From Tilletiaria anomala UBC 951 (Eukaryota > Basidiomycota > Exobasidiomycetes > Georgefischeriales > Tilletiariaceae): DNA of 64,000 nt. Of the stretch, positions 24,498 through 37,257 are shown in pieces (the first letter of the stretch is position 1; every line of letters starts with the position of its first letter). A program made the translations under genes and the position numbers. Location: assembly GCF_000711695.1 (NCBI RefSeq), contig NW_013547002.1, positions 62,001 to 126,000 of the forward strand, read 5' to 3'. Under the pieces are notes generated by a model that saw nothing but the letters and a program-made list of their open reading frames with translations, did not search any database and was not told the DNA's origin.

Positions 24498-27354
24498 ATG
24501 ACACCACCCGGCTTAGATCAGAGTCAAGCCGGGCCGTCGGACCTCAGCAAGTATCAACCCTATCCGGATCAAGCGCAACGCAGAGGCGGAGACAAAGGCT
24601 TCGCATCGCCCGAACTTTCCTCATCCTTCAGCACACGCTCTACAGATTCAGAGGAAGAATGGCAGAAGGATCGACGCTATGCAGTTGTCGTCGATGCTGG
24701 TTCCTCCGGCTCGCGCATGCAGGTCTACTCGTGGAAGAATCCGCCGGTCGAAAAGAGCCTGCGCGAAACGAGCTCCGAGAGCACCAATGTGCTACCTACC
24801 GTCGAGAAAGGCACGTGGGATGAGAGCAAAATAGATTGGCAGCTTAAAGTCGAACCTGGTGAGCCCTTCTCTACATGTCGTGCGCTCTCTGTATGTGCTT
24901 CAATAACACATCGCTCAATCTGCAGGCATCTCAACGTTCGGCAGTCATCCTGAAGATCTCGAACCTTACCTCTCTAAATTATTCACATACGCCTTATCAA
25001 TCATCCCAACGTCAGAGCAGAGTCGCACACCGGTCTACATGCTTGCGACAGCCGGCATGCGTCTGCTTCCTTCGTCGCAACGCAATGATATTCTGGCGCG
25101 TACATGCTCCTTCATCAAAGAGAGAACGCCTTTCGATGTGGGTGTCGACGCAGAGGGTTGTAAAAAGCATGTGCAAGTCATTACTGGTGAGGAAGAAGGT
25201 CTACTCGGCTGGATTGCCATCAACTACCTGATGGATGGTTTCCAGTTCCGAGAAGGTCCCGGTGCAACCACTCCCGTCACAGTCGAAGGCGGTGGCGGCG
25301 GCGCCACGAAGGAAGTCGATATGGCCAAGCAAAAGTCCACATACGGCTTCCTTGACATGGGCGGTGCTTCCACGCAGATCGCTTTCGAGCCCAGCGCCAA
25401 GGCGCTTGCTTCGACCAAACAGGGACAGATGGCGGTGGACGGCCTGGCGACTGTTCGCCTTCGAATGCTTGACGGGACTGATGTCGAGAGCAATGTCTTC
25501 GTCACGACATTCCTCGGCTTTGGCACCAACAAGGCGAGAGAGCGCTATGTGGAGCAGTTGGTACACGTCAACACACAGCAGACCAGTACGTCCGGTGCCG
25601 CTGCTGAATCAAATGCACATACTGCGGCACTACCGGACCCGTGCCTTCCAACCGGCCTTGTCCTCCCCGCCGATTCCTCGCCCCATGTCAGCGTAGTTGG
25701 AACCGGCTCTTTCCAAGCATGCATGGCTTTCCTCAAACCGCTGCTGCAAAGAGAAGCGTCCTGCTCGCATCCTCCCTGCCTCTTCGACGGTGTCTATGTA
25801 CCTCCAATCGACTTCAGCGTCAATCACTTCATCGGTGTAAGCGAGTACTGGTATTCAACCAACGATGTCTTTGGCCTGGGCGGTGTGTACGACTGGGCTG
25901 GCTTTCAAAAGGCTGCAATCGCATATTGCTCGCGTCCTTGGGAGGAGCTAAAACGAGACTTCGATCGCGGCAAATGGAAAGGCAAGAACGTCGATCAGAA
26001 TCGACTGCGTATGCAGTGCTTCAAAAGTGCGTGGATGACCACGATACTGCATGAAGGCATTGGTATCCCACGCATCAACGATCGAAAGGGCAAAGGCGAT
26101 GGCGAGGATCACGCGAAAGCGGCGCAAAACTTGGCGAACGATAAGAATCTTTTCCAGAGTGTCAACGACATCCGCGGCCTCAGCGTCAGTTGGACGCTCG
26201 GCAAGGCTATACTCGAGGCCAGCCGGGGTATTCCGAGCCGGCTAGGCCAGCTCCAGGGCGACGTTGCGGGTCAAATGGACACGGGCTTAAGCAATGTCCG
26301 TCCAGGCCCTGGTAACTTGGTGCATGCTTCGCCGTTCACGGGAACCGGGATCGGCAGAAAAACAGATGGTGCATACATTGACAGGATCTCCGGCGTGCAA
26401 CTCAGGCCGAACGTGGAGAGCTTGCTGCTGGTGTTCGTGCTCGCCATGCTGGCACTCAGCGCCATCGCGTGTAGCGTCATCAACCGCACACGCTCTTCCC
26501 GTGCTCCGCGGCCGAGCGTCCGAGGTTGCGCGTATGCACTTTTCTCGCTCTTTTCCGGTAATGCCAAGGGCAAGGGAAAGGGAAAGGGGAGGCGCTATCT
26601 TTACGAGCGCATAAATGACGAGCTGGCTCTATTCGAAGAGGGTGCACGTACCACGCTGCCACTTGGCAGCAACAGCGAAGTGTCATCCGAAGACGATGAC
26701 GGTTTCGTCAGGGAGCACCGACACGGTGCTGCGCAGCGCCGAACACAGCCGGGAGCTGTAAGCTTCTTCCTGCGCGCCCTCTTGCCGCCTTCGTGGCGAG
26801 CTGCGCTCGTTCGTAGTCTGCGGTCTACTGGTGCAGGCCGAATCGCTGCGGCCAAGCGACGGAGATTAGGGAAGCGTAAGGCGACAGCAGCAGCCAGTCT
26901 CTCTACGCGCGGGCCTGGTGACGGGCCCAGGCAGATCCATGGCCAGGGATGTGGAAACGGGCTCGAGATGCGCATGAGTAGGCCCGGTTCCCCATCCGCT
27001 CTGGTGAGCATTGCGATAGGCACGCCAGGCTCGCCTTTGCCTGCGGCAGACGGCTCCCGCCCAGCGACCAAACGGAATGACACGGCGAGCAGTAGCAGTA
27101 GCAGCATTTCGCGTCCTTCCTCGCGCGCGGCGATCAGTCGCCCTTCGACCGTGCACAGCAATGCCAATCCGGTCGGGCAGACGCTGGTCACCGGCATGAC
27201 GCCCAGCCGGCCTCCGTCACGCATTAACTCACCCTCCTCGGCGACAGCAGCTGCAGCAGGCTCGCCTGGCGTGATTACTCCGCGAAGCACGAGCAGCGCC
27301 GCGTCGACCAGCTTGAGACGCGCAAGTGAGCGCGGGAATCCTTTCGATGATTGA
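24498..27354 (+). CDS. YND1: Golgi apyrase (GDA1/CD39 nucleoside phosphatase), YND1-like
   Basis: Exons 24498-24858 and 24926-27354 (intron 24859-24925) give 929 aa. Apyrase-conserved regions are easy to read: VVVDAGSSGSRMQVYSW near residue 62, YMLATAGMRLL near 157, VITGEEEGLLGWIAINYLM, and YGFLDMGGASTQIAFEPS. A single membrane helix (SLLLVFVLAMLALSAIACSVI) lies at about 620-642, as in yeast Ynd1, where the catalytic domain is in the Golgi lumen and hydrolyses NDPs and NTPs released by glycosylation. No N-terminal anchor is seen. The tail after the helix is unusually long, about 287 residues, basic then Ser/Pro-rich, and presumably cytosolic. The splice is fixed by the family-like VEPGISTFGSHPEDLEPYL. 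Confidence 0.92.
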
Positions 27355-29216
27355 CTCTTGGGGAAGCAGTGAGGTCATGTGGCGGGCCTTGCCATGATAG
27401 ACTGTAACCAGCCGTTGAAAGCATTGCACTCTATGGGCGAATACATCACTGTTAGCTGGGCCACATGTAGTGTACGATCAACGTTTCCCACCGATTACGC
27501 ACATCGGTGCTCCCGTCTTCGCCAGTTTCTGAAGATCTTCTACTGTGCTCAAAGCCGAACACCGTCTTGGAAGAACGGAAGGCACAACGACGAAGGCACT
27601 GTTCGCTTTTGGCACAGTCACAGTACATCGGCTTGTCCGGGCTGTGGCTTTTCGCTGGGCTCTCGCCCCCATCTTGCTAAAGGTACGCAATAGCAACGAC
27701 GATTCTTCATTCAGGCAGAGAGGTCGTTGCGCACCCCTCAGCATCCCGCAGGACGCTCGCGACAGCGCGGGCAAGCGGATGGAATGCCGGGAGTCACGTA
27801 AGAATCCACGGTAGGTCCACATACAACCCGTAACCGAATCAATCCCGAAATAAGCGACCGGAAAGAGACGGTAAGGAGCGTGCCTAACCTTTTCAAAACA
27901 ACTGCGGTTCAGCGAGTCGGCCCATGTCGCCTTTCAATGCTTCAACGCTCGTGCAAACTTGGGCGACTGTGCTCTCCCGGTTGCGAGCGCGATCCACGCG
28001 ACGGCGGTCGCGCCCAACCCGACAGCCATGGTCCACTTGGCACTTATGATTGAAAAAAAGGGGGGGGGGTTCAGCATCGACGCTCGCAAGGCTGGGCACC
28101 TACATCATCCCCTGGGTTCCACAGGTCGGTCGAGTTGCTCAGTCGCGTAGAGCCCTGAGAATAAAGTCTCAGAATGAACACGCTTCTCATCGCTGAACAG
28201 CACATGATAACTGAATCTTCATCGGCTGCAACGCCTCGTCGGTCCGATACCCCCCCTCTTAAATCGTTGCTCGACACCGAGACGTCATTTTTGACGGTAC
28301 GAGCTGGTACACTGAGATGACTGAGGCCCTGAGGGAATATTCTGCTCGTTTCACCCCTGCCGCGGTCGCAGCATGTACACACAGAGACTTTTTGGTTCAA
28401 TTCGCGTCGTTGCGAGGAGGCTGCCCAAAGCTGGAGGTCGAAATGCAACTTGGAGCTGGCCACGGGACTGAATGCTGCGAACGGACAACAGGTGTGCTCT
28501 GCTGCCTGTGGTGTGTTCGCACTTGAGACGTCTCTTATTGGTGATGATGCTATTCGCTGCGCCTTCCTGCAGCCTGCTGGCCTGTTGCCAGACTGCGCCG
28601 TTGCGCGTTCCGCCAGTGTGAATTGGATGAATTGTGAATGGTCGCAGGAGGTTGTGGCATTGTGCCGGCTCTCAATATATTTTTAAATGATAAAACCCTT
28701 TCTTTTTACATTTAAGGGTATGTGATTATGTGGGGACTGGTAGCGCTTTCGAGGGCGTCAACCTGCCTTCTGCCTCACAGCCCCCTGGCGCCCTCATCTT
28801 GCAGCTGACGAGCGTGTGCGGTGTGCGCCTGCGCCGCTCCATCCTCCGCCCAATCTATCGAGGTCTCCCTCTCCCCCCAAAAGCAAGCGCTCTCTCTCTG
28901 TGCCCCTGCTCAAAAGCGAGAGACGCGATTCCAATTCATCCTGGCGTATCGATATCGACTCCTTCACTTCACAGGCCAGGTTCCTCCAACTTGCCCACCC
29001 GGAGCTTGCATCCTCCTTTCGCCTCGCGTTCGCACTTCTCCAAAGCACACTTTTTCGCAGCCGTCTACAGAAAGCTCAATCCTCATTCCAACACCAGCGA
29101 GCGCCTCGACTCGCTCCGCCGCTCCTTCTTATCTTGGCTGCACGCCGTACACCCCGAGCCGATCCAGGAGCGGCTTCACAGTCTAGTTTCACTCTCGAAA
29201 CACTTTGCAGCTCAAT
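27355..29216. other. Intergenic interval upstream of ras
   Basis: No gene is identified. A 114-codon minus frame at 27478-27822 is the longest open frame and starts with a basic, Arg-rich segment, but I recognise no family. A run of ten G follows seven A at 28053-28069. From about 28800 to 29216 the plus strand is pyrimidine-rich, which fits a ras promoter and 5' UTR. Confidence 0.5.
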
Positions 29217-30189
29217 ATGGCTGGGATAATGCCAGCGCAGTTCCTGCGGGAATACAAGCTCGTCGTCGTCGGTGGAGGTGGCGTCGGCAAATCTGCACTG
29301 ACCATCCAGTTCATCCAGAGCCACTTTGTGGACGAATATGACCCTACCATCGAAGGTGAGCGTGGCCTTCGCCTTTCATGCTCGCCTCCCAAAATAGCTA
29401 CCTCTGCGTCGATGCAGCATGGATAGACGTAACGGATCGGACTGCTGACGCGCGCCGCTTTTCCTTCTCTACATCTCTATTTGATAGACTCGTATCGGAA
29501 GCAATGCGTGATCGATGACGAGGTCGCGCTCTTGGACGTCCTCGACACGGCAGGCCAAGAAGAGTACAGGTGCGATGCCCGATATGAAAAAGTTCGCCTA
29601 CCCATGCGTTGACAGGATCGTACCCCCCCCCCCCAACTCCGTCCCTTCACTTCTGCAGCGCCATGCGCGAGCAATACATGCGCACAGGGGAGGGCTTCCT
29701 ACTTGTCTACAGTATCACTAGCCGCAACTCGTTCGACGAGATCTCCACGTTCCACCAGCAGATCTTACGCGTAAAGGACAGGGATCACTTCCCCGTCGTC
29801 GTTGTGGCGAACAAGTGCGACTTGGAATACGAGAGACAAGTTGGGAGCCATGGCGAGTGTGCGCCGAGCCCGGATCAAATAATGAGAGTGGAGTCTGATT
29901 TGTGCTTGTTTCACTCGACTCGCTATAACCTACCACAGAGGGACGCGAGCTGGCCAAGCACTTTGGCTGCCGCTTCATCGAGACCTCAGCCAAGCAGCGG
30001 ATCAACGTCGACGAGTCGTTCAACAACCTCGTCCGCGAGATCCGGCGCTTCAACCGCGAGCAGACCAGCGGCCACATGGGCGGCGGCATGGGCGGCGGGC
30101 ACGGCGGCATGGGCGGCGGCATGCAGCATCTGCAAACTGAGGATGGGAGGCACGGAGAGGGGTGCTGTGGGCGATGCGTGGTCATGTGA
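29217..30189 (+). CDS. ras: Ras family small GTPase
   Basis: Exons 29217-29355, 29488-29569, 29659-29852 and 29939-30189 give 221 aa. G1 is [14 protein letters not shown], the effector loop is [16 protein letters not shown]3 is [20 protein letters not shown]4 is NKCD and G5 is ETSAKQ. The C-terminal variable region is Gly/Met-rich (repeats of MGGG) and ends in GCCGRCVVM, a CaaX box (CVVM) for farnesylation with nearby Cys for palmitoylation. The third intron (29853-29938) begins GC rather than GT: only that donor yields the family's [15 protein letters not shown]. Fungal Ras controls cAMP signalling, morphogenesis and mating. The second intron contains a run of twelve C. Confidence 0.95.
29623..29634 (+). 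repeat. Poly-C run inside ras intron 2
   Basis: Twelve consecutive C lie in the second ras intron, about 25 bp before its acceptor. It is a simple homopolymer, probably length-variable. Confidence 0.8.
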
Positions 30190-31255
30190 AAGCGCTAGCA
30201 CGCTTCCGACCCACTGCCACTGGTTCTTTGTGCATGCTTCTGGTGGCATACAAGTGGCAAGGAAGACAGGGAAAGAGGGGGGAAGAGGGGGGAAGCATTC
30301 AAGCACAAACATCCTAAGATTCAAGGCATCTTTCCCGCACGGGCCAGTTTGATCATGGCTCACTACGATGCATGACAAAAGTCACGACGACAATACCACC
30401 ACCAACACCATCGCTGTACTTCCATCTATCCATCCATTCATCCATCCATCATTCGACTGCAATCCGCGCCGCTTCCACCTCATCGCGGCCCATCCATTCA
30501 TAGTCTTGCTCGCATCTACCTCCTGCGGCGCGGGGCCATCATGTCGCAGGCTAGGCAAGCAAGCGATGGACTATTCAAGCAGCAATGGAACGCTTCGCAC
30601 CTCTTGCCTTACCGCCTTGCCTCTCCATCCATCCATCTGTTTCCTTCTCACACACACCTACGCACACGTCATGTCTTTCTACTCTCCATTTCCCCTTGTC
30701 CTTACACTTCATGTTTTGGTTCTTCGTTCGTTCGTTCGTTCCTATTTCCTCCTGCTTATGTACAACAGTCTCGCATGGCTGTGTGGATTCCAATTGGATG
30801 AAGATGACGAAACATCTGGAACCATGTGCCCGCGGCCACTATCCGAATCGGGATGCATCGCGTTGATTATTACGCATTGCTCTTTGTACAGGTACCACAA
30901 GACTTGATGCCAGCACAAATCCTCAAGAATGCGGACTGCAGCGTGTACAAATAGCAGCCATAGCAGTAGCCAATAGTCAGCTGGTGTGCGACTGACTGGG
31001 AGCGGAACACGGAACTAGATCTCTCCACTCATCTCTGAGATGAGAAAGCCCTCTAAGCGCTTACATGCTCACCAGTTACCACGATCACGCTGAACACAGC
31101 GCGTCTGACCCTGGGTTGGGCAAAGAGCAATTGCCCGGTGGTACTCGTCGTTTTCGAAAGCGATAGGCCTTTGAGGATCCAGTACAGCACGCGCCGCAGA
31201 GCCGCTGTAGAGCATATTCGTCCGCACAGCTTTCAGTTCGCAGTCCTCTTGCAAG
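30190..31255. other. Interval between ras and EMC3
   Basis: It contains the ras 3' flank with several simple repeats and the EMC3 promoter. A frame of 179 codons (30368-30907) is driven by the TCCA repeats and shows no family features. Confidence 0.55.
30421..30452. repeat. TCCA-type microsatellite
   Basis: Imperfect TCCA/TCTA units in tandem. A second short TCCA run lies near 30625-30638 and a TTCG run at about 30724-30740. All are in the ras-EMC3 interval. Confidence 0.7.
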
Positions 31256-32610
31256 ATGGCGATCGAGTGAGCCTAGCTTCGCTAGGGATGGATGCGGTCC
31301 ACTACGTTGTGCATGCTGATCATGGTCCTTGATGACATGCTCTCTCGTGTTCGCACAGTCAATCTCTCTACCTGGACAGCGCCATTCGGGACTGGGTGCT
31401 CATCCCTATTACGTGAGTTTTGCCCATTATAGACTTGCTCACCAAGGGGAACTCGTGTAAGAAGTTAAAGCTGACCAGTCTGACGCCATGCACAACGTAA
31501 TCCGTGCGCATACAGCCTGGTCATGGTCCTCGTCGGCGTATTGCGGCACAATGTCACGATGCTCATCAACAGTCCGCCGAAGAAGAGTACACTTGCGAAG
31601 ATTCGGGAACAGTGAGCATGGGATTTGACGCCCTTATCCAAAAAGGACCCGTCGGAAGTTGACGCCTGCTCGACTTGCAATCGACGCTTATCTCCAGACG
31701 AGTCCTCGGTCGTTCACAAGCGTTGCAGGCTAACTACTTCCAGCTGCCGCCGTCTTCCTTTGTCGCGCGACGGGCGTACCTGATTGACGCGCTCGGAAGC
31801 GGCAAGTACCTCGCTGACCCCGTCAAGCCCGGTTCAGAACCCAATAAGCCGAAGAACCCTCTGACCGAACCCGGTGGAATGGACAGTATGATGGAAGGCA
31901 TGAAGAAGAGCATGGTGATGATGGTGCCCCAGACCGTAATCATGGGTTGGATCAACTTTTTCTTCAGTGGATTTGTCCTGAGTGCGTAAAAAAGCTTCGG
32001 CTCGACCTTCGCATTAAAGTGTTGCCGCCAGCCGCCATCGCAAAGGCTGACCAGAGCTCTATATTCCCCGTCCCGACGCACTTTCTGCCCTCTGCACGGC
32101 AGTCAAGCTGCCATTCCCCTTGACGTTGCGCTTCAAGCCGATGCTGCAACGGGGCATCGAGACACCAGATATGGACGTCACCTGGGTCTCCTCTCTCAGC
32201 TGGTATTTCCTCAATCTGTTTGGCCTCAATGCAATCTATCGCCTCGTGCTGGGTGACGGGAACGGTGAGCAAAGCACAGCGTGTGTCGTCGGTTCATTGG
32301 CTCTGACATCACTTTTCCTTCCTCTCTCATCTGCTTCGCCCACCTGTGTCTTGTTTATCGCGGCTGTACTCCAGCTGCTGATGGGACACGCGACATGGCC
32401 GCGATGGGCAACATGGCAGGCGCCGGCATGCCAGGTTTGCCTGGCCAGACGCCCGACGTTGCCAAAATCCACGCAGCCGAGCGCGACAACCTCGAGCTGG
32501 CCGGTCTCGACCTGCTCGATTTGGTCAACCGGCCTTCCCCACCACCCGGCGTGCGCCGATGGATCGGTGATGGCATCGAAGGACGTGTGCTCGCGTTGTA
32601 TACTCGCTAG
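31256..32610 (+). CDS. EMC3: ER membrane protein complex subunit 3
   Basis: Six exons, 31256-31266, 31359-31412, 31516-31611, 31698-31981, 32103-32264 and 32375-32610, give 280 aa. EMC3 is the Oxa1/YidC-superfamily insertase core of the EMC, which inserts tail-anchored and multipass proteins into the ER membrane. Family landmarks are QSLYLDSAIRDWVLIPIT, the first helix LVMVLVGVLRHNV, GWINFFFSGFVL, KLPFPLTLRFKPMLQRGIE and DVTWVSSLSWYFLNLFGL. Each of the five junctions was set by continuity with these. The first coding exon is only 11 nt (MAI plus part of Asp). The C-terminus converges on TRK1 with 161 bp between. Confidence 0.94.
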
Positions 32611-32771
32611 TTACGCAGTTTTTCAACTCTCAATTTTCGCAAAGAACAGATAAGACATTATTACAGAAGTACGGTGACATGGAATAGAATGTTCGAACGC
32701 GCGTATTTGCGAGCTCGGCTGGACAACATGCTCGTCGTAGGCAAGGGCGAAGCCGCTGTCCACAACCATTG

Positions 32772-35700
32772 TTATTGCGTATCGATGATTGGCAAATATG
32801 GATCTGATCCAAAGCGTTGTCGCATCGCCTCTTCAGCATCGCCTTGCTGGCCGGCACTCGTCGCCGCTTGTCCTTCGCCGCTGCTCCTGTTCATCGAGGC
32901 GGGCGTTTCTTCTAACTTGTGCACAACAGGCATGCCCTGCAGCTCAGAAATTTCGTTCGCATCGCCACACGCCCCATCTGCCATCTCTCCTTCTCTCGAT
33001 TTGCTCTTGCTCTCCGATGTGCACCGGCTGCTGTAACTGTCCTGTCGCCGCTGCTGCTGTAACTGCATGTTAGCGTGGTCGTCCTGTTCTGGAGCCTTGC
33101 TGGCCTGTCGGCTCATAGGGTTCTCGCTACTTTCGCCTGGAGTCGCTCCCTCACTGATGACAGTGAGTGATTGCCGCAGGAAGCCGCCCTGCGCGTCTTC
33201 CGCCGTCCCTAATGACTTGCCCGTTGACGCCGGGCCCGGGCCGACAGCTTCGAGAGACTGCGTAGAGGACGGGCGTGTGATGCCCGTCGTCAGATAAGGT
33301 CCTACGCCTTCTTGGTCACCTTCCTCAACGTCCGTGGGATACCCGGGCATCGACCAGGCAGACTCATCTTCCACTTCAACTTCACCGGGCAATAGGATGG
33401 CGCGGTCGATCGCCACGGGCAGGCCTCTGTGTCGACCACGTAGCATGACGGCGATGACGATCAACTTGCCCAGTGTGTTGAAACGGCCCGAGAGAGAAAA
33501 GGCATCGGAAGGCGTACCCGTGCTGAGACCGACCGTACCCTGCAATGAACATAGACCCATGTCAGCACAGCATAGCGCCAAAGGGAGAACGATACAACAC
33601 TCACGTATGCAGAAGTCAACTCGAAAAGGCATGAAAATACTGCAAAGGCAAACGAATAACCACGTGAGTAAGCGGCGGGCTGCAGTTCGTCTTTGCACTC
33701 CTCACCTGTAAACCACCCGTTTGAAGCTGGATCTGTAATCTCATCCCTTTGCACAATACAGAGCAGCCACAATGCGAGGCCGAGCCACCACATATCTGCG
33801 ATGTGGGTCATGAAAACATGAAGATCAATGAGACGTGAATCCAGCGGCCAAGCTCCAGGACCTATATTCACCGAATGCTAATTGGCGCCTGGCATGGCTC
33901 GCAAGGTACCTGCTCCAAACTCTGGCATTAAGCTCATTCGGCTCTTCTTCCTTCTCAGAAACATCCTCAAAGATGCCGAGTGACTTCTCCTCGTACACAT
34001 TAGTCGACCGGACTGACATGGCACTGCAAGAGATCTGAAGGTCAGCTTTCCCTTTGGGGTCTCAGCAGGCATTTTGGCTTACATAGGGAAAGCGGACAAG
34101 TACATCATGATGACAAAAAGCGTCCTAAAGGAGCGAAAACTAAAGTCAACGATGGGGGACACAGGCATTTCAGAAGTATGCCTGACACTTACTGAACAGC
34201 TGGGGCCAACGTCAAGATACTAACGACCTGCCATCCAGCAGCACGTACAGCAACACCCTGCACAAGACCGTCGAAGATTCGTTGCCCTACGGGAATTGCC
34301 TCGATGATGGGGTTGCCAATGTCGAGGAGAAGGAACATGACCCAATCGGTCACGTTGAGCATGCAGAGAATAAACAGCAGAAACCACGTCTGGCTAGATG
34401 GGAATAGGTAGACGAAGCAACGCCGCGGGTGGTCGAGGAGGAAGCGCAGGCTCTCGTGCGTGCGCGAGGACGATGGCGTGAGCTTGGAGAAGACCCATAT
34501 GAACAGACGCAAGGCGATCGGGAAAGCCGTATTGCCGAGTAGGATGAGCATCGCGATCGAAGTGAGAGGGAGGTATGCGTCCTGCTGTTGAGTCATACTC
34601 GTATCGATCAATGACATGCCCGTGTTGGTGTACCTGGCGGCGAGGAAAGAGACAGATGAATACGAAGATGCCATGTTTGGCACAATGTGGTTCCAAAGCA
34701 AAGCCAACTCAGAGTCACGACCGCTGTACTCACGCAGAAATGTTGGCAAAGAACCAGTACCACGTCCAATTCGGCGCATGGGTCCCTTGCACTTCGAATA
34801 CCGAGCCGTACTTGTCCTGGAAGGCCTTGCTGTTGGCATATGGCACATTCAGAATGATGAAGAAAAAGTTGACAAAGAGGATGTAGGCGGGGATGATCTT
34901 GGAAAGCAGGTCGATCGCCTGATACTCGACGCCGCCGAGCTCGTCGCGCTGCTCCTCGGTCAACTGGTGAAACTGCGAATTGCGCGAGACGAGCACGTCG
35001 AAAGAGAAGTAAGGTGCAGTGCGCACGCCCTCCGTCATGCTGTCGCTGAGCCCCCGGCCGCCGAGCGAGTGCGTCGAGGCGAGGGTGGACGTGCGTGGCA
35101 TCACCTGGCTGCGGTGGAAGATCGTGTTGAGGATGTAGCGCCCGAAGTCGACCGGTGTGGGCCAGCCGCCAAAACCGGTGTTCTTTGTCATGGACATAGT
35201 CCTGTGGATTTGCAAACCGCTCATGCTCGTCCGCGTCCGCCGCAGATCGCGGTAGGAACCCTGCGTCATCATCGACCTGCGCGTCGCAGTTCGCTCGAAC
35301 TCGAGGCCAGTCGGTCGGTGGCGCAGTCCGCCTGGCCCGCCCACGCTGAACCCTGCGCCTGCACCTGCGCTACCTGCCCAAGCGCCACCGCCGGCGCCAG
35401 GCCCGAAGGTAGCATTCGTTGCTGTCACCGCAAAGTTCGGGAGGCCGCCTTGCTCGCCATGGCTGTGCCTGTGCGTCGCGCCGACCGGCTCGGCGAAGCC
35501 GATTGTCTGCGCGCGCGGCATCGGGTCAAACGTGGCAAGCGGTGGAGCATGGCGCGGTAGCGTGCCAGTGTTAAAGTTATACGCACCCTCGGAACCTCGA
35601 CGCGCGCGCCTTCGCAGCGGGTCGTACTGCTGCTGGGGGTGGAGTTGGGGTGCGTGCTGAGGCGCGTGCGTGACGCCAGGTCGATTCTGGGTCATGGAAG

Positions 35701-37257
35701 CGGTCGACCGACTAGCACGAAGATAATGCGGCGCGGACACGCCTTCCGACGAGTCCGCTGCAGCCTCGACATCAGGCATACCATGGCCGTCGGCAGAATG
35801 CGTGCGCACGTGCTGCGCGGAAGCCTGCTCGTTGCGCCGCAGCTGTTCGGCACGCAGCGCTCTCGCACGCTCGGCACGCTCGGCGCTGCGCTGAAATGCG
35901 CGCATGTAGCTCATCTCTTCTGCTGAGTCATCCTCAGCGCCGCTCCCGCGATCTGACTTGAGGTCATCGTGCTCCTCTGCATCCTCCTCGTATCCAAGCC
36001 TTTTCTCCTTCTCCAGCGTCTTTGACCCAGCATTCGCGTCGCATGCTTGACTGCTAGCGCTGTGCGGCAGTGCGATGCGAACGCTGGGAACGTTGGTACC
36101 CGAACCTGTGCCGGCGCCGGCGCCTGCTGACTCGGCAGTCGGTGACGTGCCCGTGGGCAGATCGATCTCCTCTGGCTCTTGCGTCAAGCGATTAGACAGG
36201 ATCCCGCTTCCGCTAGGCGCATTGCCAAGGCCGCCTATGCTTGCGGAAGCCGGGAGGCCTCCCGCGCCTGTGGACGCGGAGGCACGCCGGTCTCGCATCA
36301 GGTGCGGCGAGTCGGGGATGATGCTGGGGTTCATCAGCACGGCGGGCTGGTCCGCTCGTCTGATCATCGCTGCAGTCAGCGGGCCCTTGCGCTTCTTGTT
36401 CCTATCCTTACCCCTTTCCTTTTTGGACTGCTGCTGCTGTGGTTGTTGTGGAGTGTGCTCAGGCACATCAGAAGAGCTGACACTGCCTAAGGACGCTGCT
36501 TTGCCTGCATTGCCAACCTGATGCCGCTCACGATAGTGCTCGACGGGGAGGCCTTTCTCGTGAGCATATTCCGCGGCACGTGCTGCTGCTGTTTTCTCTT
36601 CTTCTCCATTGGAGCCTTTGCGCTTGCTGCTGCTGCCGTTGGGGAGGCGGCCGGAAAGGAGTTGCTGGACCTTTCGGATGCCCATCTGACGCTCGGCCCA
36701 GATGCGCCTCTGCGCCTCGCGCGCCCTGCGTCGCAGCTTTGGGTCGGTGCGGATCTGCTGGTCAAACTTTCTACGGAAAAAGTAGCGGCGCACCCAAACC
36801 ATTGTGAGGGAGACGGTGGTCAGGTTGCCGAGGACCATGGCGAGGAAGAGGATCGCCTGCTGGAAGGCAGTGCAATTGGAGATGTTGACTGTCGCAAGGC
36901 CCGTGACGGTTATGGCACTGACGACGCAGAAGAGGCAGTCGATGTATTTGATGTGCACAGCCCCATTGGCGGCGTAAAAGATACCGGAGAGGATGAGCGG
37001 CGTGAAGACAAAGAATAGGACATGGACGCGCTGTAGCAACGAGGAACAGGCAGGGGTGAGCATGCGAACACAAATTGCATCGCACAGCGGCGTGCCGCCA
37101 TCTGCTGAGAGAAGAGCTATTGCCACCGCGAAATATGATACAGACGCACATAAAAATTGAGATGCTCTCCGGCCAGCTCGCGTATGCTGTGAGCAAGACG
37201 GCGACCAGCGCCCTGTTCCCGCCTCTGCAGGAAGCTGGGAGCTCGCAGCGAAGACAT
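32772..37257 (-). CDS. TRK1: High-affinity potassium transporter, TRK family
   Basis: Eight exons, 37257-37150, 37030-34734, 34633-34193, 34124-34083, 34023-33872, 33795-33706, 33639-33605 and 33539-32772, sum to 1310 aa. TRK proteins import K+ at the plasma membrane through four membrane-pore-membrane repeats. The first begins NFYRVHVLFFVFTPLILSG and has VSAITVTGLATVNIS. A cytosolic loop of several hundred residues, rich in Ser, Arg and Gln, follows. The second pore reads ANISAYTNTGMSL, the third GVAVRAAGWQVVSI and the fourth FELTSAYGTVGLSTGTP. SVRSTNVYEEKSLGIFED and RGRHRGLPVAIDRAILLP are family signatures that fix several junctions. The start exon (MSSLRAPSFLQRREQG) joins LNFY to RVHV. It is longer than yeast Trk1, mainly through the loop and an acidic Gln-rich C-terminus. 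Confidence 0.93.

Noticed and set aside
30368-30907. A 179-codon plus-strand frame between ras and EMC3
   Set aside because: It is carried by TCCA and TTCG simple repeats and has no domain features.
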